This document shows positions 21,666 through 32,163 of a stretch of DNA of 64,000 nt, one piece after another (within the stretch, counting starts at the first letter, position 1; the number at the start of each line of letters is the position of its first letter). Source of the stretch: Athripsodes cinereus (lineage: Eukaryota > Arthropoda > Insecta > Trichoptera > Leptoceridae). The stretch is taken from the NCBI GenBank assembly GCA_947579605.1, contig OX388317.1, positions 18,309,384 to 18,373,383 of the forward strand. The letters are read 5' to 3'. The notes below the pieces were generated by a model. The model did no database searches. It was not told the DNA's origin and worked only from the letters and a program-made list of their open reading frames with translations. A program made the translations under genes and the position numbers.

Positions 21666-21860
21666 CTAGAGTATTTTTTTTTTAAAAGATATAGCTGGGT
21701 TTTTGTTATAAACCCAAATACAACCTTATACACCTTTCACAGTAAGCTACTAAAAGCTAGTGTCGTGAAAGGGGAGTTTGTCGGCACCTGGTATCGAACC
21801 ACGGACCCCATGTTCAGGAGGCCGAGACTCTACCTCCAGGCTACCGACGAACTCAAATGC
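21666..21860 (-). mobile_element. T2 tRNA-derived SINE, near full length
   Basis: On the minus strand the head GAGTTCGTCGGTAGCCTGGA (with B box GGTTCGATACC, 21790-21800) is followed by GTGCCGACAAACTCCCCTTT, CACGACACTAGC, TAGTAGCTTACTGTGAAAGG, GGGTTTATAACAAAAACCC and a poly(A)-like end at ~21675. Inverted relative to copy 1. Confidence 0.82.
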
Positions 21861-22261
21861 GCCTATTACAAGATCTAATGGGTTGTATTTATTGTACAAC
21901 TATTTATAATTCATGGTTTATTTTGCAATTTCAATACGCCAAGAAAATATTTATATGAAAAAGAGCATCTCAATTTGTTGGTGTACCTACGAGTGTACTA
22001 TGACTAAAGGAGTCTGGTTCATTCTACTACGATAAGTGCCTATACCTACAAATTTCGTGTGTGCTATGCACTGTACATAATATGTAGGTATTTGAACCTA
22101 CTCTATTGTCATAACGCCACATATCTTCACGAGGTTAGAAGTTATTATTATATTAAGTCTCGTACAAATTCTATGGTAATAGTGTTGTAATAATACCGAA
22201 ATTGGTTTGTAAATATTGTGTGACTTTTGTACAGCATGCTTTTAAATTATTGCACCCATAC

Positions 22262-22740
22262 ATAATAATAATAATAAACACTTTATTGTCAAATATACAA
22301 ATATTTTACAAAAGGCGTACATATTGCCTTGAGGCAATGTCTTCCAGTAAACCTACTACAATGTTTGAGAACTGTTTTAGTATAAAGTGAGTTTAGATCA
22401 AAAGATAAACAGAAAATGAAATATATAATATGAAACAAGAATACCTATATAAATATAAAAAAAATAAAAGATAAAAATGTAAGCATTCACAACCATAAAC
22501 CTATATTATATGTATCTAAGTGAGAACTATCTACTATTGATGAGATGGTGGGTTGTTTATGAGGGATTTTACTTTATGTTTGAATGAGCCTATAGTTGAA
22601 GAGGACCGAATATCATTGGGGAGGTTGTTCCAGATTCTGGTAGCATGTACGGTAAAAGAAGATGAATAAAAAGATGTACTATGAGGTGGGAATTCTAAAC
22701 GACGATTGTTTTGTGACCTTAACGATAGACCATGGGATCC
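22262..22740 (-). mobile_element. CR1/jockey-type LINE C-terminus and 3' UTR
   Basis: A minus-strand frame with no ATG, from about 22739 to the stop at 22534-22536, encodes RSQNNRRLEFPPHSTSF, SSFTVHATRIWNNLPNDIR, SSSTIGSFKHKVKSLINNPP. 'RxWNxLPxDI...SxxxFKxxxKxxL' is the standard C-terminus of CR1/jockey reverse transcriptases. The 3' UTR has GGTTTACTGGAAGACATTGC, CTCAAGGCAATATGTACGCC and AATAAAGTG before an (ATT)n tail (22262-22276). Apparently uninterrupted over ~65 codons. Confidence 0.85.
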
Positions 22741-22774
22741 AGACCATACATATTCCTAGACTTTTAATACTACC

Positions 22775-22885
22775 TACTTCTACTATACCATCACCGCATA
22801 TCCCACAAGTGGAGTAGCCAGCAACCAGCTGCATATAATAAACATGCAAGCTGTTCTATCCGTGTCAACATTTAAATTACAAAAT
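22775..22885 (-). mobile_element. S-family SINE, truncated
   Basis: A degenerate CTACTTCTACTATACC tail, CATCACCGCATATCCCACAA, GTGGAGTAGCCAGC, AAACATGCAAGCTGTTCT. Only the 3' half is present, ending in AT-rich sequence. Confidence 0.78.
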
Positions 22886-23034
22886 AATAATTTCGTTAGT
22901 AGCTTTAATTACCTAGCTTTTTAGGCATAACTTTTTTTGCGTTTTTTGGGCCTACAAGACAATACATACATTCAATTCAGCGATATGGTATGTCACCCAT
23001 TACGATTGGCTTTTTTTTTTGCTGCCGCAAAGAG

Positions 23035-23130
23035 GACAACTTGTGAGTTATTTAAATGTGGTCGGTCTACTAGCTACTGAGCTACTGCACTAGAGGGAGT
23101 GGCCGTAATTGTGTAGATAGATAGATAGAA
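23035..23130 (+). mobile_element. S-family SINE 3' half, diverged, (GATA)n tail
   Basis: GACAACTTGTGAGTTATTTA, GGTCTACTAGCTACTGAGCT, GGAGTGGCCGTAATTGTGTA, (GATA)n. Heavily mutated, but block order and tail fit S. Confidence 0.6.
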
Positions 23131-23811
23131 CAAGAATGTGGTGCCTTTGTCTTCTTATTAACGGAGACTGACTTAGATGTTTGTTTTTAACAATATATCG
23201 AACCTACAACATAAACATCAGTCTATCAACAATCTCATTAGAGTTGACACGACTGACGCAGACGTTCTGAATAAAGGTGTTTTTTTTCTGTAAAAAGAAG
23301 ATTTATTTTGTAAAAAACACAAAGCATAAGTTTTGGACCTATAATATTTTAACAGAAGTTCTACAATGCCTTAAGAAGTTAAAATTCTGTTCAATGTTTA
23401 AATAAAATTATTGCTCTTCTTGAAAAACCTTTGTGTTTCTTTAATAAAAATTAATAAATTTCATCAGATTTTAAAAATCTTACACGGGTATCCAAGAGGT
23501 TGTATTTTTTACTTGTATTATGTGGGATTGAATTTCTCATGACGTAAAATCAAAAAAATATATTGCACGTGACTGACCATCGGCGAGGGGAGATATTAAT
23601 TTTAATAATACTCCTTACACGAGTTCTTTTTCCTTCCGGTTTAAAAATAAATCTTTTTTTGTAATGATTTTCCACTGTATCGGTTACAACTATCTACCAA
23701 GAACAGTCAGTCAATTACTGTATTAGGTTATTCGGAATTTATCAGGTTTATGTATGTGAACGCATTTAAATATCGATTATTTTTAATTATTTTTACGTAG
23801 ATATTTATCTT
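23131..23811. other. AT-rich sequence, no gene seen
   Basis: Nothing recognised. Confidence 0.4.
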
Positions 23812-24275
23812 AAGAGAAAACTTTACGATTCATGTGTCCTGCCAGTGATTACATATGGGCTGGAAACTATGTATGACGCTAACACTTGCGAGCAAACGAA
23901 AACTGAGGTGTGTACAGCGTGCCATGGAGAGGCAAATGCTGGGTATCAGCTTGAGAGACAAAATAAGAAATGAAACCATCCGACAAAAGACAAAAGTCGT
24001 TGACGTTGTTGATAAAGTCTCAAAGCTGAAATGACAATGGGCTGGTCATGTGGTGAGATGAGAGGATGGCAGATGGACTTCCAGAATTCTTGTATGGAGA
24101 CCATGGGAGGACAAAAGAAGCGTAGGAAGACCCCAAAAAAGATGGGTTGATGATATTGTCCAGATGATGGGGGAAACAGTGGTATCGTGTTGCTCGAAAT
24201 AGGAAAACGTGGAAAAGTTTTGAAGAGGCTTATATCCAGCAGTGGAGAGAAGAGGGCTAGCAGTAAGTAAGTTTT
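23812..24275 (+). mobile_element. LINE family C, RT C-terminal fragment
   Basis: Plus-strand translation over shifted frames: KLYDSCVLPVITYGLET, KRKLRCVQRAMERQMLG, ISLRDKIRNETIRQKTKVVD, VVDKVSKLK.QWAGHVVR, RWTSRILVWRPWEDKRS, VGRPQKRWVDDIVQM. This is the standard segment between the YADD box and the LINE 3' end, with several stops and frameshifts. The 3' end GGGCTAGCAGTAAGTAAG recurs near 4735-4752. A related copy is at 56008. Confidence 0.82.
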
Positions 24276-25928
24276 TATCATTTTATCTGAAGAATAAGAA
24301 TCGAATGTAATTTTGTGTTTTTTTATGCACAAAATTAATAACTTGCATTTTTTCTTACGCATTTGATTTGTCAAAGATCTTATATTTTTACGTTTGACTG
24401 ATTTGTAGGTTAGGTTATTAGAGTTAGTCTGCTGTTTTTATTATTATACATTAGGAAACTACATCAATTTGAATGAATTGCTTTTTAACTACATAAAATT
24501 CAAGTTAAAATCAATTAATCATTAAAGCTACGTAGGCAAGCAAGAATTAAAATTAAAATCATACAATTTTGCAACGTCAAACAGATATTTTGCAGAATAA
24601 TAGTATAAAAAAATATTTTTTATTATTTAATTGCACAATACGGACTTGTGCATCTACATGACTGATAATAACATTTTAAGATATTTATTTATTCGTTTAT
24701 TTTTGTAGAAAGCACTTAACTTGAATAACAAAAAAAAACTTTAGAATTAAGCTCTCATACTGTTTTGTGCACTGTTTATAATTTCGATTTTTTTTCTGTA
24801 GGTGGTTGCTTTTTGCATAAATAATATTATTCGAAACATGGAATGGCTTCCAACTCAAGCTTTCAGAGTCGTAGTGGCAGCAGCCAAACAACAATACGAT
24901 GGCAGTTGGAATCAATCAATGCCCAAACGAGACTAAAAGATAATTCATTATATCTTATTTTGTTCAGAGGTGATCTAAATTTAAAATCACAGTTACTTTC
25001 ACATTTGACACCGATTTTTTGTATTTCATACATTTGTTTAAAATGGGATATGCCATAGTAGTATACCTAGTAGTTGTAGTTATAGGATATGAAAATAATA
25101 AAAAAAAAACTATATAGGTACACATTACGTGAATGAAAGATTAAATTATCATTATGCTCTTTTCATTTGTCACGAGTAAGTATTAAGTATAATTATTAGT
25201 ATTTACTTTTAAATTGTTACTGTTCCAAATATTTTTTATCATTCTCTGATTTATTTCTGAGCTACGCACTGTTGGATTGACGTTTCTCTGGCATTTTATG
25301 TTTAGCTACAAATAACTCACTTTAACTAGAATTCAGTATGATTCTACTAAATATCTATCTTTCTACTGTTCATTGTATACAATACCATCCTTTTCCGGAA
25401 AGTACCAAATGTTTCAGCGATTTTCACATTGAATTTTTTATCAGTGACTAGCATTCGACTAGTTGACGATTGAGATTTTATATTAAATACCTATGTCTTT
25501 TTAAGTGACTTTTAGCTCATTTTATATAATTTAGTAATAATTACAAAATGTTGTGAAGATGAAAGAGAAAATGAAAGAACGAGTTGTGAAATAAACGTTT
25601 AATTAAATCTGTTTGAAAGAAGAGAAGTGCTAAGAGTGAAAATATGTACTTAAAGTTAATTTATATTAACAGAATGTTTTGCAATAAACATATTACCTAA
25701 AAATATTCAAAAACATTCTAAAAAAATGACATACGTGAAAGGAAACCCGGGTACCGCATCACCCGAGCGTTCGCTAAATTTCCTAAATAAAACAACAGCG
25801 TAAAAAAATACTGTAATATATAATGCATTCATGTTGATAAGATTAAATACAAAAACTTATAAAGATATTGAGAAAGATATGAATATTTTTTTGTAATTAA
25901 TTGCCTGTAATTAATATTAGTGTAAATA
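24276..25928. other. AT-rich sequence, no gene seen
   Basis: Frames at 24697-24915 and 24843-25058 have no domain. A short GC-rich patch (GGAAACCCGGGTACCGCATC) lies near 25741-25760. Confidence 0.4.
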
Positions 25929-26262
25929 TTATAGTGAGTAACAATTCATTGGATTGGTCTGCATTGAGTTTGGAATTTTTTCTCTATTCCTCCCTAGTCT
26001 CTTAAGTTCTACGTACGTGCTACAGTTCGTGCACTCTTTCAGTTGGTCCATATAGGTGTCTCTTGGTCGGCTTCTACCGTTTTTGCCTTCGATCTTGCCC
26101 TTCGCGATGGTGATGAGCAGGCCTGGGTGCCTGATGTTGTGGTCAATCCAGTCAGTTTGTTGTTGGCTGATTCTTTTAAAGATTTGCCTTCTTTCGCCTA
26201 CCCTCATTAACACCTCTTCATTTTCGACGTGTGAGTACAATATTATTAGTGTAAATACAAAT
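25929..26262 (-). mobile_element. LINE family G C-terminal fragment
   Basis: Minus strand: HVENEEVLMRVGERRQIFKR, TDWIDHNIRHPGLLITIAKG, IEGKNGRSRPRDTYMDQL, VELKRLGRNREK, ending at 25929. A second copy of the same family lies at 31935-32145 (+), where LLITIAEG, VELKRLAENREGWRRM and DQSNRL are recognisable. The reading upstream of ~26262 (to 26342) is probably unrelated AT-rich sequence. Confidence 0.75.
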
Positions 26263-26672
26263 GTGAAATAAGATACCTGAAACGCTAATCTCAAATATGA
26301 AATCAGTCTGATACCTTTACGATACCACAAATCTAAAAACAATGCCTACGCGTCGTGTGTTAGATGTGTAATATTAATGAAATGTTAATTTATTCAAAAT
26401 AATAATATTTACATTATGTAAACATGAATTAATTTAATTCAATACAAATTAATTACAAAATGTGAACTATTATCATTAATTATTATCATTATATTTATAA
26501 CGTTGTTATTGTTTGTTTGTGTATCAAATTTGATGAGGTTATAATCATTATTAGTGCAATTTTAACTAGATCCAATTTCCGGAAAAAAAGCTTTAAGGTC
26601 CTTTGTTTGTTTGTTTTTCTTAAATTTATTATTAGACGTCAAAAATTGTAAAATAATTAAATTAAAAAAACA
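26263..26672. other. AT-rich sequence flanking LINE A
   Basis: No gene seen; it ends at the target site of the LINE A insertion. Confidence 0.4.
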
Positions 26673-26677
26673 AGTAA

Positions 26678-26839
26678 TAAAAGTATGATTGAACACAAGT
26701 AATAAGGGTATGATTGTGTTGCCGTTGAGCTCATCAAGTCTGGTGGACCGGGGGCTCGTAAAAGTATGATTGAACACAAGTAATAAGGGTATGATTGTGT
26801 TGCCGTTGAGCTCATCAAGTCTGGTGGACCGGGGGCTCT
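26678..26839 (+). repeat. 81-bp tandem duplication at LINE 5' junction
   Basis: Two nearly identical 81-bp units starting at about 26678 and 26759 contain AAAGTATGATTGAACACAAG, TAATAAGGGTATGATTGTGT and TGCCGTTGAGCTCATCAAGT. Unit 1 ends ...GGGGGCTCGTAAAAG, whereas unit 2 continues into the LINE coding sequence (...GGGGGCTCTCGCG). AAGTAATAA + GTATGATTG is itself repeated within the unit. Confidence 0.9.
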
Positions 26840-28292
26840 CGCGTGGTGTTTGGAGCTTTTCAACGATTGTTGGAGAGAAGGTGTTACACCAGAGGATTGG
26901 AAGAGGGCTATCATCTGCCCCCTGTACAAAGGGAAAGGCTCTAGGCTTGAATGCGGGAGTTATCGGGCTATTAGCTTGCTGAGCTCAATAGGGAAACTGT
27001 ATGGTAGAATTTTGATTGAGAGAGTACGAAAGATAACTGAGTGTAAGATATGGGATGCGCAAGGAGCTTTTTTGAATGGCAGAGGGTGCACCGATCAGAT
27101 CTTCTCCCTGCGAATGGTTATAGAGAAGTTTCTGGGTAAACACCAGAGGCTTTTTTGTGCGTTCGTGGATCTGGAGAAAGCATATGATCGAGTGGACCGG
27201 GAAAGGTTGTGGCGCGTGTTGTCGGAGTATGGGGTGAGCAGCCGGTTGATCCGCGCAATATCTTCACTTTACGTGGGAAGCTCCGCTTGCGTGAGGGTAA
27301 ATAACACTCTCTCGGAGTGGTTTGTCCTCACCAAAGGAGTGAAGCAAGGTTGTGTCATGTCTCCGTGGCTGTTCAACCTATTCTTCGACTACTGTATGCG
27401 ACCTGTGAAAGAGATGGATGTTGGTGTCGAGCTGAATGGGTTTCGGGTGAATGCATTGATGTACGCAGATGATTTGGTGTTAATGGCTGAGAGTGAAAGG
27501 GACTTACAAGAGATTGTTACGTGTGTGTATGATAGTTGCAATTTGAATGGTTTGAAAATGAACGTTATGAAGACGAAAGTTCTTGTTTTTGAAAGAGAGA
27601 ATGAAAAAACGATTTGCGAGATTAAAGTTGGTGACGAATGTTTGGAGCAAGTAAGTGAGTATGTATATTTGGGAAGTATGTTTACGAGGGATGGAAGATG
27701 CGATAGGGACATTGAAAGAAGGAAAGTGGCCGGTGCTAGAGTAAACGGTGCACTTCGACCCATTGTCAGCAATGACAATGTGTCGAACATGGCTAAAATG
27801 CTGGTGCACAATACCATTCTGGTACCGTCACTTACGTATGCAAGCGAGACATGGACGTGGTTGAAGAAGGACGAAAGTGGAATAAATGCAGTAGAGATGC
27901 GATCGTTGAGAAGAATGGTTGGTAAAACGCTGCGTGATAGAGTGAAGAATGAGGATATTAGAAGAATGAGCGGATGCAAGAAGACTGTTGTGGACAGAAT
28001 GCGTGTAAATAAATTGAGATGGTTTGGTCACGTGGAACGAATGAAAGAGGAAAGAATGACAAAGAGGATATACTTATCTGAAAGAAAGGGTGTGAGGAAA
28101 CGCGGGCGTCCGAGAACCACGTGGCTTGATCACGTGGATCAAATTCTCAAGGACGGCCGCGTGTTGAGTAAGAGGAACCGACGTGCGTGTATGAGGAACT
28201 GTATGAATGTGGAGGAAGCGAAGGAAGTGTGTAAAGATAGATCTGTTTGGCGTTCCGTTCTCTCTGCCTACCCCACTTGGGACACGGCGTGA
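26787..28292 (+). CDS. LINE reverse transcriptase, 5'-truncated (family A)
   Basis: The frame is open from 26787 to the stop at 28292 (about 501 codons). No initiator is expected because the element is 5' truncated; the first part reads GYDCVAVELIKSGGPGALAW. Counted from the TTG codon at 26850: FVDLEKAYDRV at ~105-115 (first catalytic Asp), TKGVKQGCVMSPWLFN at ~161-176, NALMYADDLVLMAE at ~201-214 (YADD). These are the three catalytic aspartates of the RT palm. The C-terminal part has LTYASETWTW, LRRMVGKTLRDRV, NKLRWFGHVERM, RKRGRPRTTWLDHVDQ and RRACMRNCMNVEEAKEVC. The apurinic endonuclease domain and RT N-terminus are absent, so it cannot act alone. Absence of stops implies a young insertion. 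Confidence 0.9.
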   Translation, partial: GYDCVAVELIKSGGPGALAWCLELFNDCWREGVTPEDWKRAIICPLYKGKGSRLECGSYRAISLLSSIGKLYGRILIERVRKITECKIWDAQGAFLNGRGCTDQIFSLRMVIEKFLGKHQRLFCAFVDLEKAYDRVDRERLWRVLSEYGVSSRLIRAISSLYVGSSACVRVNNTLSEWFVLTKGVKQGCVMSPWLFNLFFDYCMRPVKEMDVGVELNGFRVNALMYADDLVLMAESERDLQEIVTCVYDSCNLNGLKMNVMKTKVLVFERENEKTICEIKVGDECLEQVSEYVYLGSMFTRDGRCDRDIERRKVAGARVNGALRPIVSNDNVSNMAKMLVHNTILVPSLTYASETWTWLKKDESGINAVEMRSLRRMVGKTLRDRVKNEDIRRMSGCKKTVVDRMRVNKLRWFGHVERMKEERMTKRIYLSERKGVRKRGRPRTTWLDHVDQILKDGRVLSKRNRRACMRNCMNVEEAKEVCKDRSVWRSVLSAYPTWDTA

Positions 28293-28422
28293 GGGTATAG
28301 ATAGATAGATATAGTAATAAAAGTAGTAATTATTCCTCAATTCCTAGTTCTGTTTGGTAAAAAGGTCGATAATTTTAATTTTTTTCGGTTTATTTCACAT
28401 ATTTTTTTATCATTTTTTATAA

Positions 28423-28505
28423 GCAAGGAGAGGACAATTTGAATGTTTATTACATGTAGTTAGTCCGCTAGTTACCTCACTTGGGGGATGTGTCATGATG
28501 ATTTA
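28423..28505 (+). mobile_element. S-family SINE, 5'-truncated
   Basis: GCAAGGAGAGGACAATTTGA, TTACATGTAGTTAGTCCGCT, AGTTACCTCACTTGGGGGAT, GTGTCATGATG. It begins abruptly and lacks the microsatellite tail. Confidence 0.72.
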
Positions 28506-29341
28506 TTTAATTATTGTATTAAAGGACACAAACAGTTGAACTTAATAAATATCAACATTACAAATCTCATCAATAAACAAACCAATCCAGATTCCACAAA
28601 TTACCAAAGCGCATGACGAACACGTTGCTAGCAAACAATAACATACGTTTTTTTTATGAAAATAATTAAAAACAAAAAATAAGACAAAAATCTTGAAAAT
28701 TGATAATTAGAAATAACATTGCAATCAAGTTTATAATCATTAAAAGTCGTTTATATCAAATTTTTCGTTTTCTTATATTTTAATTTTTTCTCTCTTTTTC
28801 AAATAACAAAATTGATTAAAACAAGAACTAAAACTATAAACCATGCAAATATAACATATAATTACTAAAGAAGTATAAAATAAAATGTGCATTCAAATGA
28901 GTAATATGTAAAATACTATGTAAAAATGATAGGTAAATAGTAAATAGTAGTGATTTCAATCTTCGATAGGAACATGAACTGTTTTGTTGATTCATATCGT
29001 AACTATCCCGTACCAAAGTTAATATCATTTATTTTTCTTAAGCGACGAAAATGTGTTTAAATTTCAGTGCCTTTTATTATATAAATTAATTGAATATCTA
29101 TCAATATGTATTAATCCATGTACATAAACGTCTTGAAAAATCAATAGTTAAGGAATAAAATCAATACTCAAGTACTACAATTAGGTACATGTTAGAAGCA
29201 TCACAAGCTGAAAGTTTACTTTTTCAAATTTTCATCTCGTGGCATGTGCAATTTTCCGATATAAGAGTTTTATAATAATTCTATAGTAACTAATATCATA
29301 ATATAAAAAGGATTTATGGTCTACTTAACCGTGTTGCGCCG
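28506..29341. other. AT-rich sequence, no gene seen
   Basis: Very AT-rich, nothing recognised. Confidence 0.4.
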
Positions 29342-29385
29342 AATTGAAATGCGTTTCTCAAATATTTGAGAAACGCATTTCAATT
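29342..29385. repeat. Perfect 44-bp palindrome
   Basis: AATTGAAATGCGTTTCTCAAAT followed directly by its exact reverse complement with no spacer. Just after it, TTCATTTCAATTGAG again partly repeats the arm end. Confidence 0.92.
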
Positions 29386-29409
29386 TCATTTCAATTGAGT
29401 TTTGAGAAT

Positions 29410-29482
29410 AAGCTCGCCAATTGCTCATGATTTTTTTTTTTCTGATCAATAAAGTGTTCTTATTATTATTATTATTATTATT
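29410..29482 (+). mobile_element. Retroposon 3' end with AATAAA signal and (TTA)n tail
   Basis: GCTCGCCAATTGCTCATG, a T-run, GATCAATAAAGTGTTC and (TTA)n at 29459-29482. The layout matches the minus-strand CR1-like LINE end at 22262-22290 (AATAAAGTGTTTATTATT). Confidence 0.55.
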
Positions 29483-31934
29483 CCTGATTTGGATTTTCGA
29501 AAAAAATATTCGTTATTTAAACCTAGTGCTCCAGTTTAATTCCTCGATACCATAATAATAATTTTAGAACTTGGCGATTGAGTTTAAGTAAATGCAGATG
29601 TTCATTTTTTTATTTTTTCAAATAGACACATTCAAATTAATACAGTCCAAAATATGCAAATGGTAACACAATTTTTTTTGACGTTTCTCTAGAATAGAGC
29701 CTGTCTCGAGTCGGGTAGAACAGTCACTAGTACCTATATGTATAAAAATCAAACATCGTAATAAATAGATCAAATATACATAATACAATAATAGATGACG
29801 GAGATCATAAGACATTTATGTATAGATAAGTAGAAAACATATTATAGAAAAATAATTAACAAATGGCAAAAAGGTTTAAAAAGCTTAAGCATAGGAATAT
29901 AATCAAAAATATTAAGAAGAGTATGAACAATACAAATCATTTCACAAAAAAATTATGTGGCGAGTTCAGATCAAGGTCACTATTATATAATTTGAAGTTC
30001 TTTCTAGCAACACATTTTACCGCATAGGAATACTTTTAAAAGCTGGGCAGCAACGCCTTTTTCTCTTTCCATAGATATAAGTGTATATTTTTGGTTGTAA
30101 CTAGGTAAGTACCTACATGTTTTAGTATAACGAGTATGTGTCATAGTAGGTAATATTATTAGTATGGTATGGAACAAGTAGGGCCTTGGAGTAATATTAA
30201 CGTTGCTGCACCTCGACAGGTGTTCCATCGATAACACTGCTGGTGTTAGTACTACTATTACTCTTATTATTATTATTATAGAAAGTCGAAGTTTCGAGAT
30301 CAATAAGTCATCATAGTAATAATACGTAATACCACGCCACAATACGGCAGCAGGAAAAGAGCGAACACGCTACTCATATTAACTCAGTATGTGTCGCAAG
30401 TTACCTATACTTACCTACCTCAATTTCTCTATCAGGTGGCAAAATAATGCTATTGCAGGTGATAGATTTTTGAAAATCACTTCATTTTATTTGAGAGCTC
30501 GAGAGAAATTATTGGACATCTGATGAGTATTATTTTGTCGAAACAATTTCTAAGCTGATTGTTTTCAATGATAGAATTTAGATTCAGGAAGTATTAGAGT
30601 GACATACTCCTACGTTGTCTCTAGATTATATTATGTGATGTTTGATTGAAAAAAAACTGTATCTGAGTTCGCTACAATCACAAATTTACCCCCGAATGCA
30701 CTCAAAGTAAGCGATATACTTTTGTTTTGAAGCTGAAATAGGTCTGAAGCAAAAAGATTAGAGTCTGAAAAATCTCAATTAAAAGTTCTAAAATTTATAA
30801 TCAAGATCATAACCATCTTATTTGTATTAATTTTCATTATTAGGTAATGAAAAACAAAATCAAAGTTCAAGAATCAATCTGAAAATAGATCTTTGAAATA
30901 AATCATAAAATCGTAGGTCATTGTATCACAAGATATTTAATCTTAATTAAAGGGAAGTGATTGTTTCAAGTTGTTGTTAAGGAGAAATATTGGATTTTGA
31001 AACGAACAAAGTTTGATACATCAAATATATTGTACATCATCTGTTTCATAAACCGATGATACGTTGCTGTCGGTCGTCTGTTGCGAGAAATTTAATTTAG
31101 CACAGCAAGAATAATACTAACATTTCTCATAACAACATGTCAAATTACACAATCGTATAATATAGCACTGCTAATGCTGGACGTTAGCAGCACAAAGAGA
31201 GAATGAACAAAACAACTGAATATGTACAAAAATATTTGATTTTGTCAGTATGTGTGTTTTTTGTATATTTAACAATAAATGAACCATCATGTTAAGAATG
31301 AAAACCCACCACCTTATTTGATAGTTTCATGTAATAAATTTATATGTTATGTAGTCTCGTCTAATATTTGTATAATTTTGTTTGTATTTTATTGTACAGC
31401 ATACGTTTTGGTAACCATGTTAGTCCACGGCATATAGCCAATATATTACGGAACGTAAACTTCAAAACTCGTAGAGGTCTGAAACTATTAAGAATAAGTA
31501 AGTACTTTTTATTTTTTGAAAATGAAAAGTTGTAAAAAAATATTATTAAGCCATGTCATTTTTATAATTTTCAATTGAATTTAGTTAGCAAAGTCAGTCT
31601 ATCTACTGGATATCAGCTACTAGTGTTACTATAATAAAGAACCGATTAGGAAGATGAATAACACCAATCCAGTCTCTAAACAAACGCAGAATTTTCTATT
31701 GCCTTACGGAAGGTTTTCTTTTAAGCACACAAAACATTGTTTAGAATTCAGCCGACGTCCATGGACGTGATGTATTTACATATTACCATATTACAAGCAA
31801 TACGATGTTTTACGTGTTTTTTTTTTAACAATATATAACGTTGAAATAAAGAGAAACCTTGATAAATAGTTTTTATGTATAAATGAGTGGATATGATGGT
31901 CGATTAATATAAACAGCTTTAACAAATACATTTT
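29483..31934. other. AT-rich sequence, no gene seen
   Basis: About 2.4 kb without a credible gene. 30160-30290 is slightly GC-richer (GTTGCTGCACCTCGACAGGT) and ends in an (ATT)n run; it may be a decayed retroposon. Confidence 0.4.
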
Positions 31935-32145
31935 ACCAGCTCTGCTCATCACCATTGCGGAGGGAGAGACCGAAAGCAGAAATGGTAGTGTCTGACCCTG
32001 AGACACCTACATACTATATATGAACCAAGTGAAGAAAGACATGAACTGTGGCACAGACGTAGAATTAAAGAGACTTGCAGAAAATAGGGAGGGATGGAGA
32101 AGAATGTTTAAGCTCGTTGCAGACCAATCCAATAGATTATAACTC
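31935..32145 (+). mobile_element. LINE family G C-terminal fragment, copy 2
   Basis: Plus-strand words LLITIAEGETESRNG, DTYI / MNQVKKDMNCGTD, VELKRLAENREGWRRM, FKLVADQSNRL with a terminal stop at about 32141. Same family as 25929-26262 (minus). Frame broken near 32000. Confidence 0.75.
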
Positions 32146-32163
32146 ACAATTTATACGTAGTAG

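Larger units (their letters stand above)
26673..28324 (+). mobile_element. LINE family A, best-preserved copy, with 13-bp target duplication
   Basis: AGTAATAAAAGTA is present at 26673-26685 and 28312-28324. The inserted DNA between has a complex 5' junction (26686-26839), an uninterrupted RT open frame (26787-28292) and a 3' end GGTATAG(ATAG)n at 28293-28311. The 5' two thirds of a full LINE (ORF1, endonuclease and RT fingers) are missing. Other fragments: 1445-1704, 7613-8130, 46995-47100, and the related A' at 446-535 and 49556-49800. Confidence 0.88.

Noticed and set aside
27389..27979. 196-codon minus-strand open frame
   Set aside because: Antisense to the LINE A reverse transcriptase, which has all RT motifs on the plus strand.
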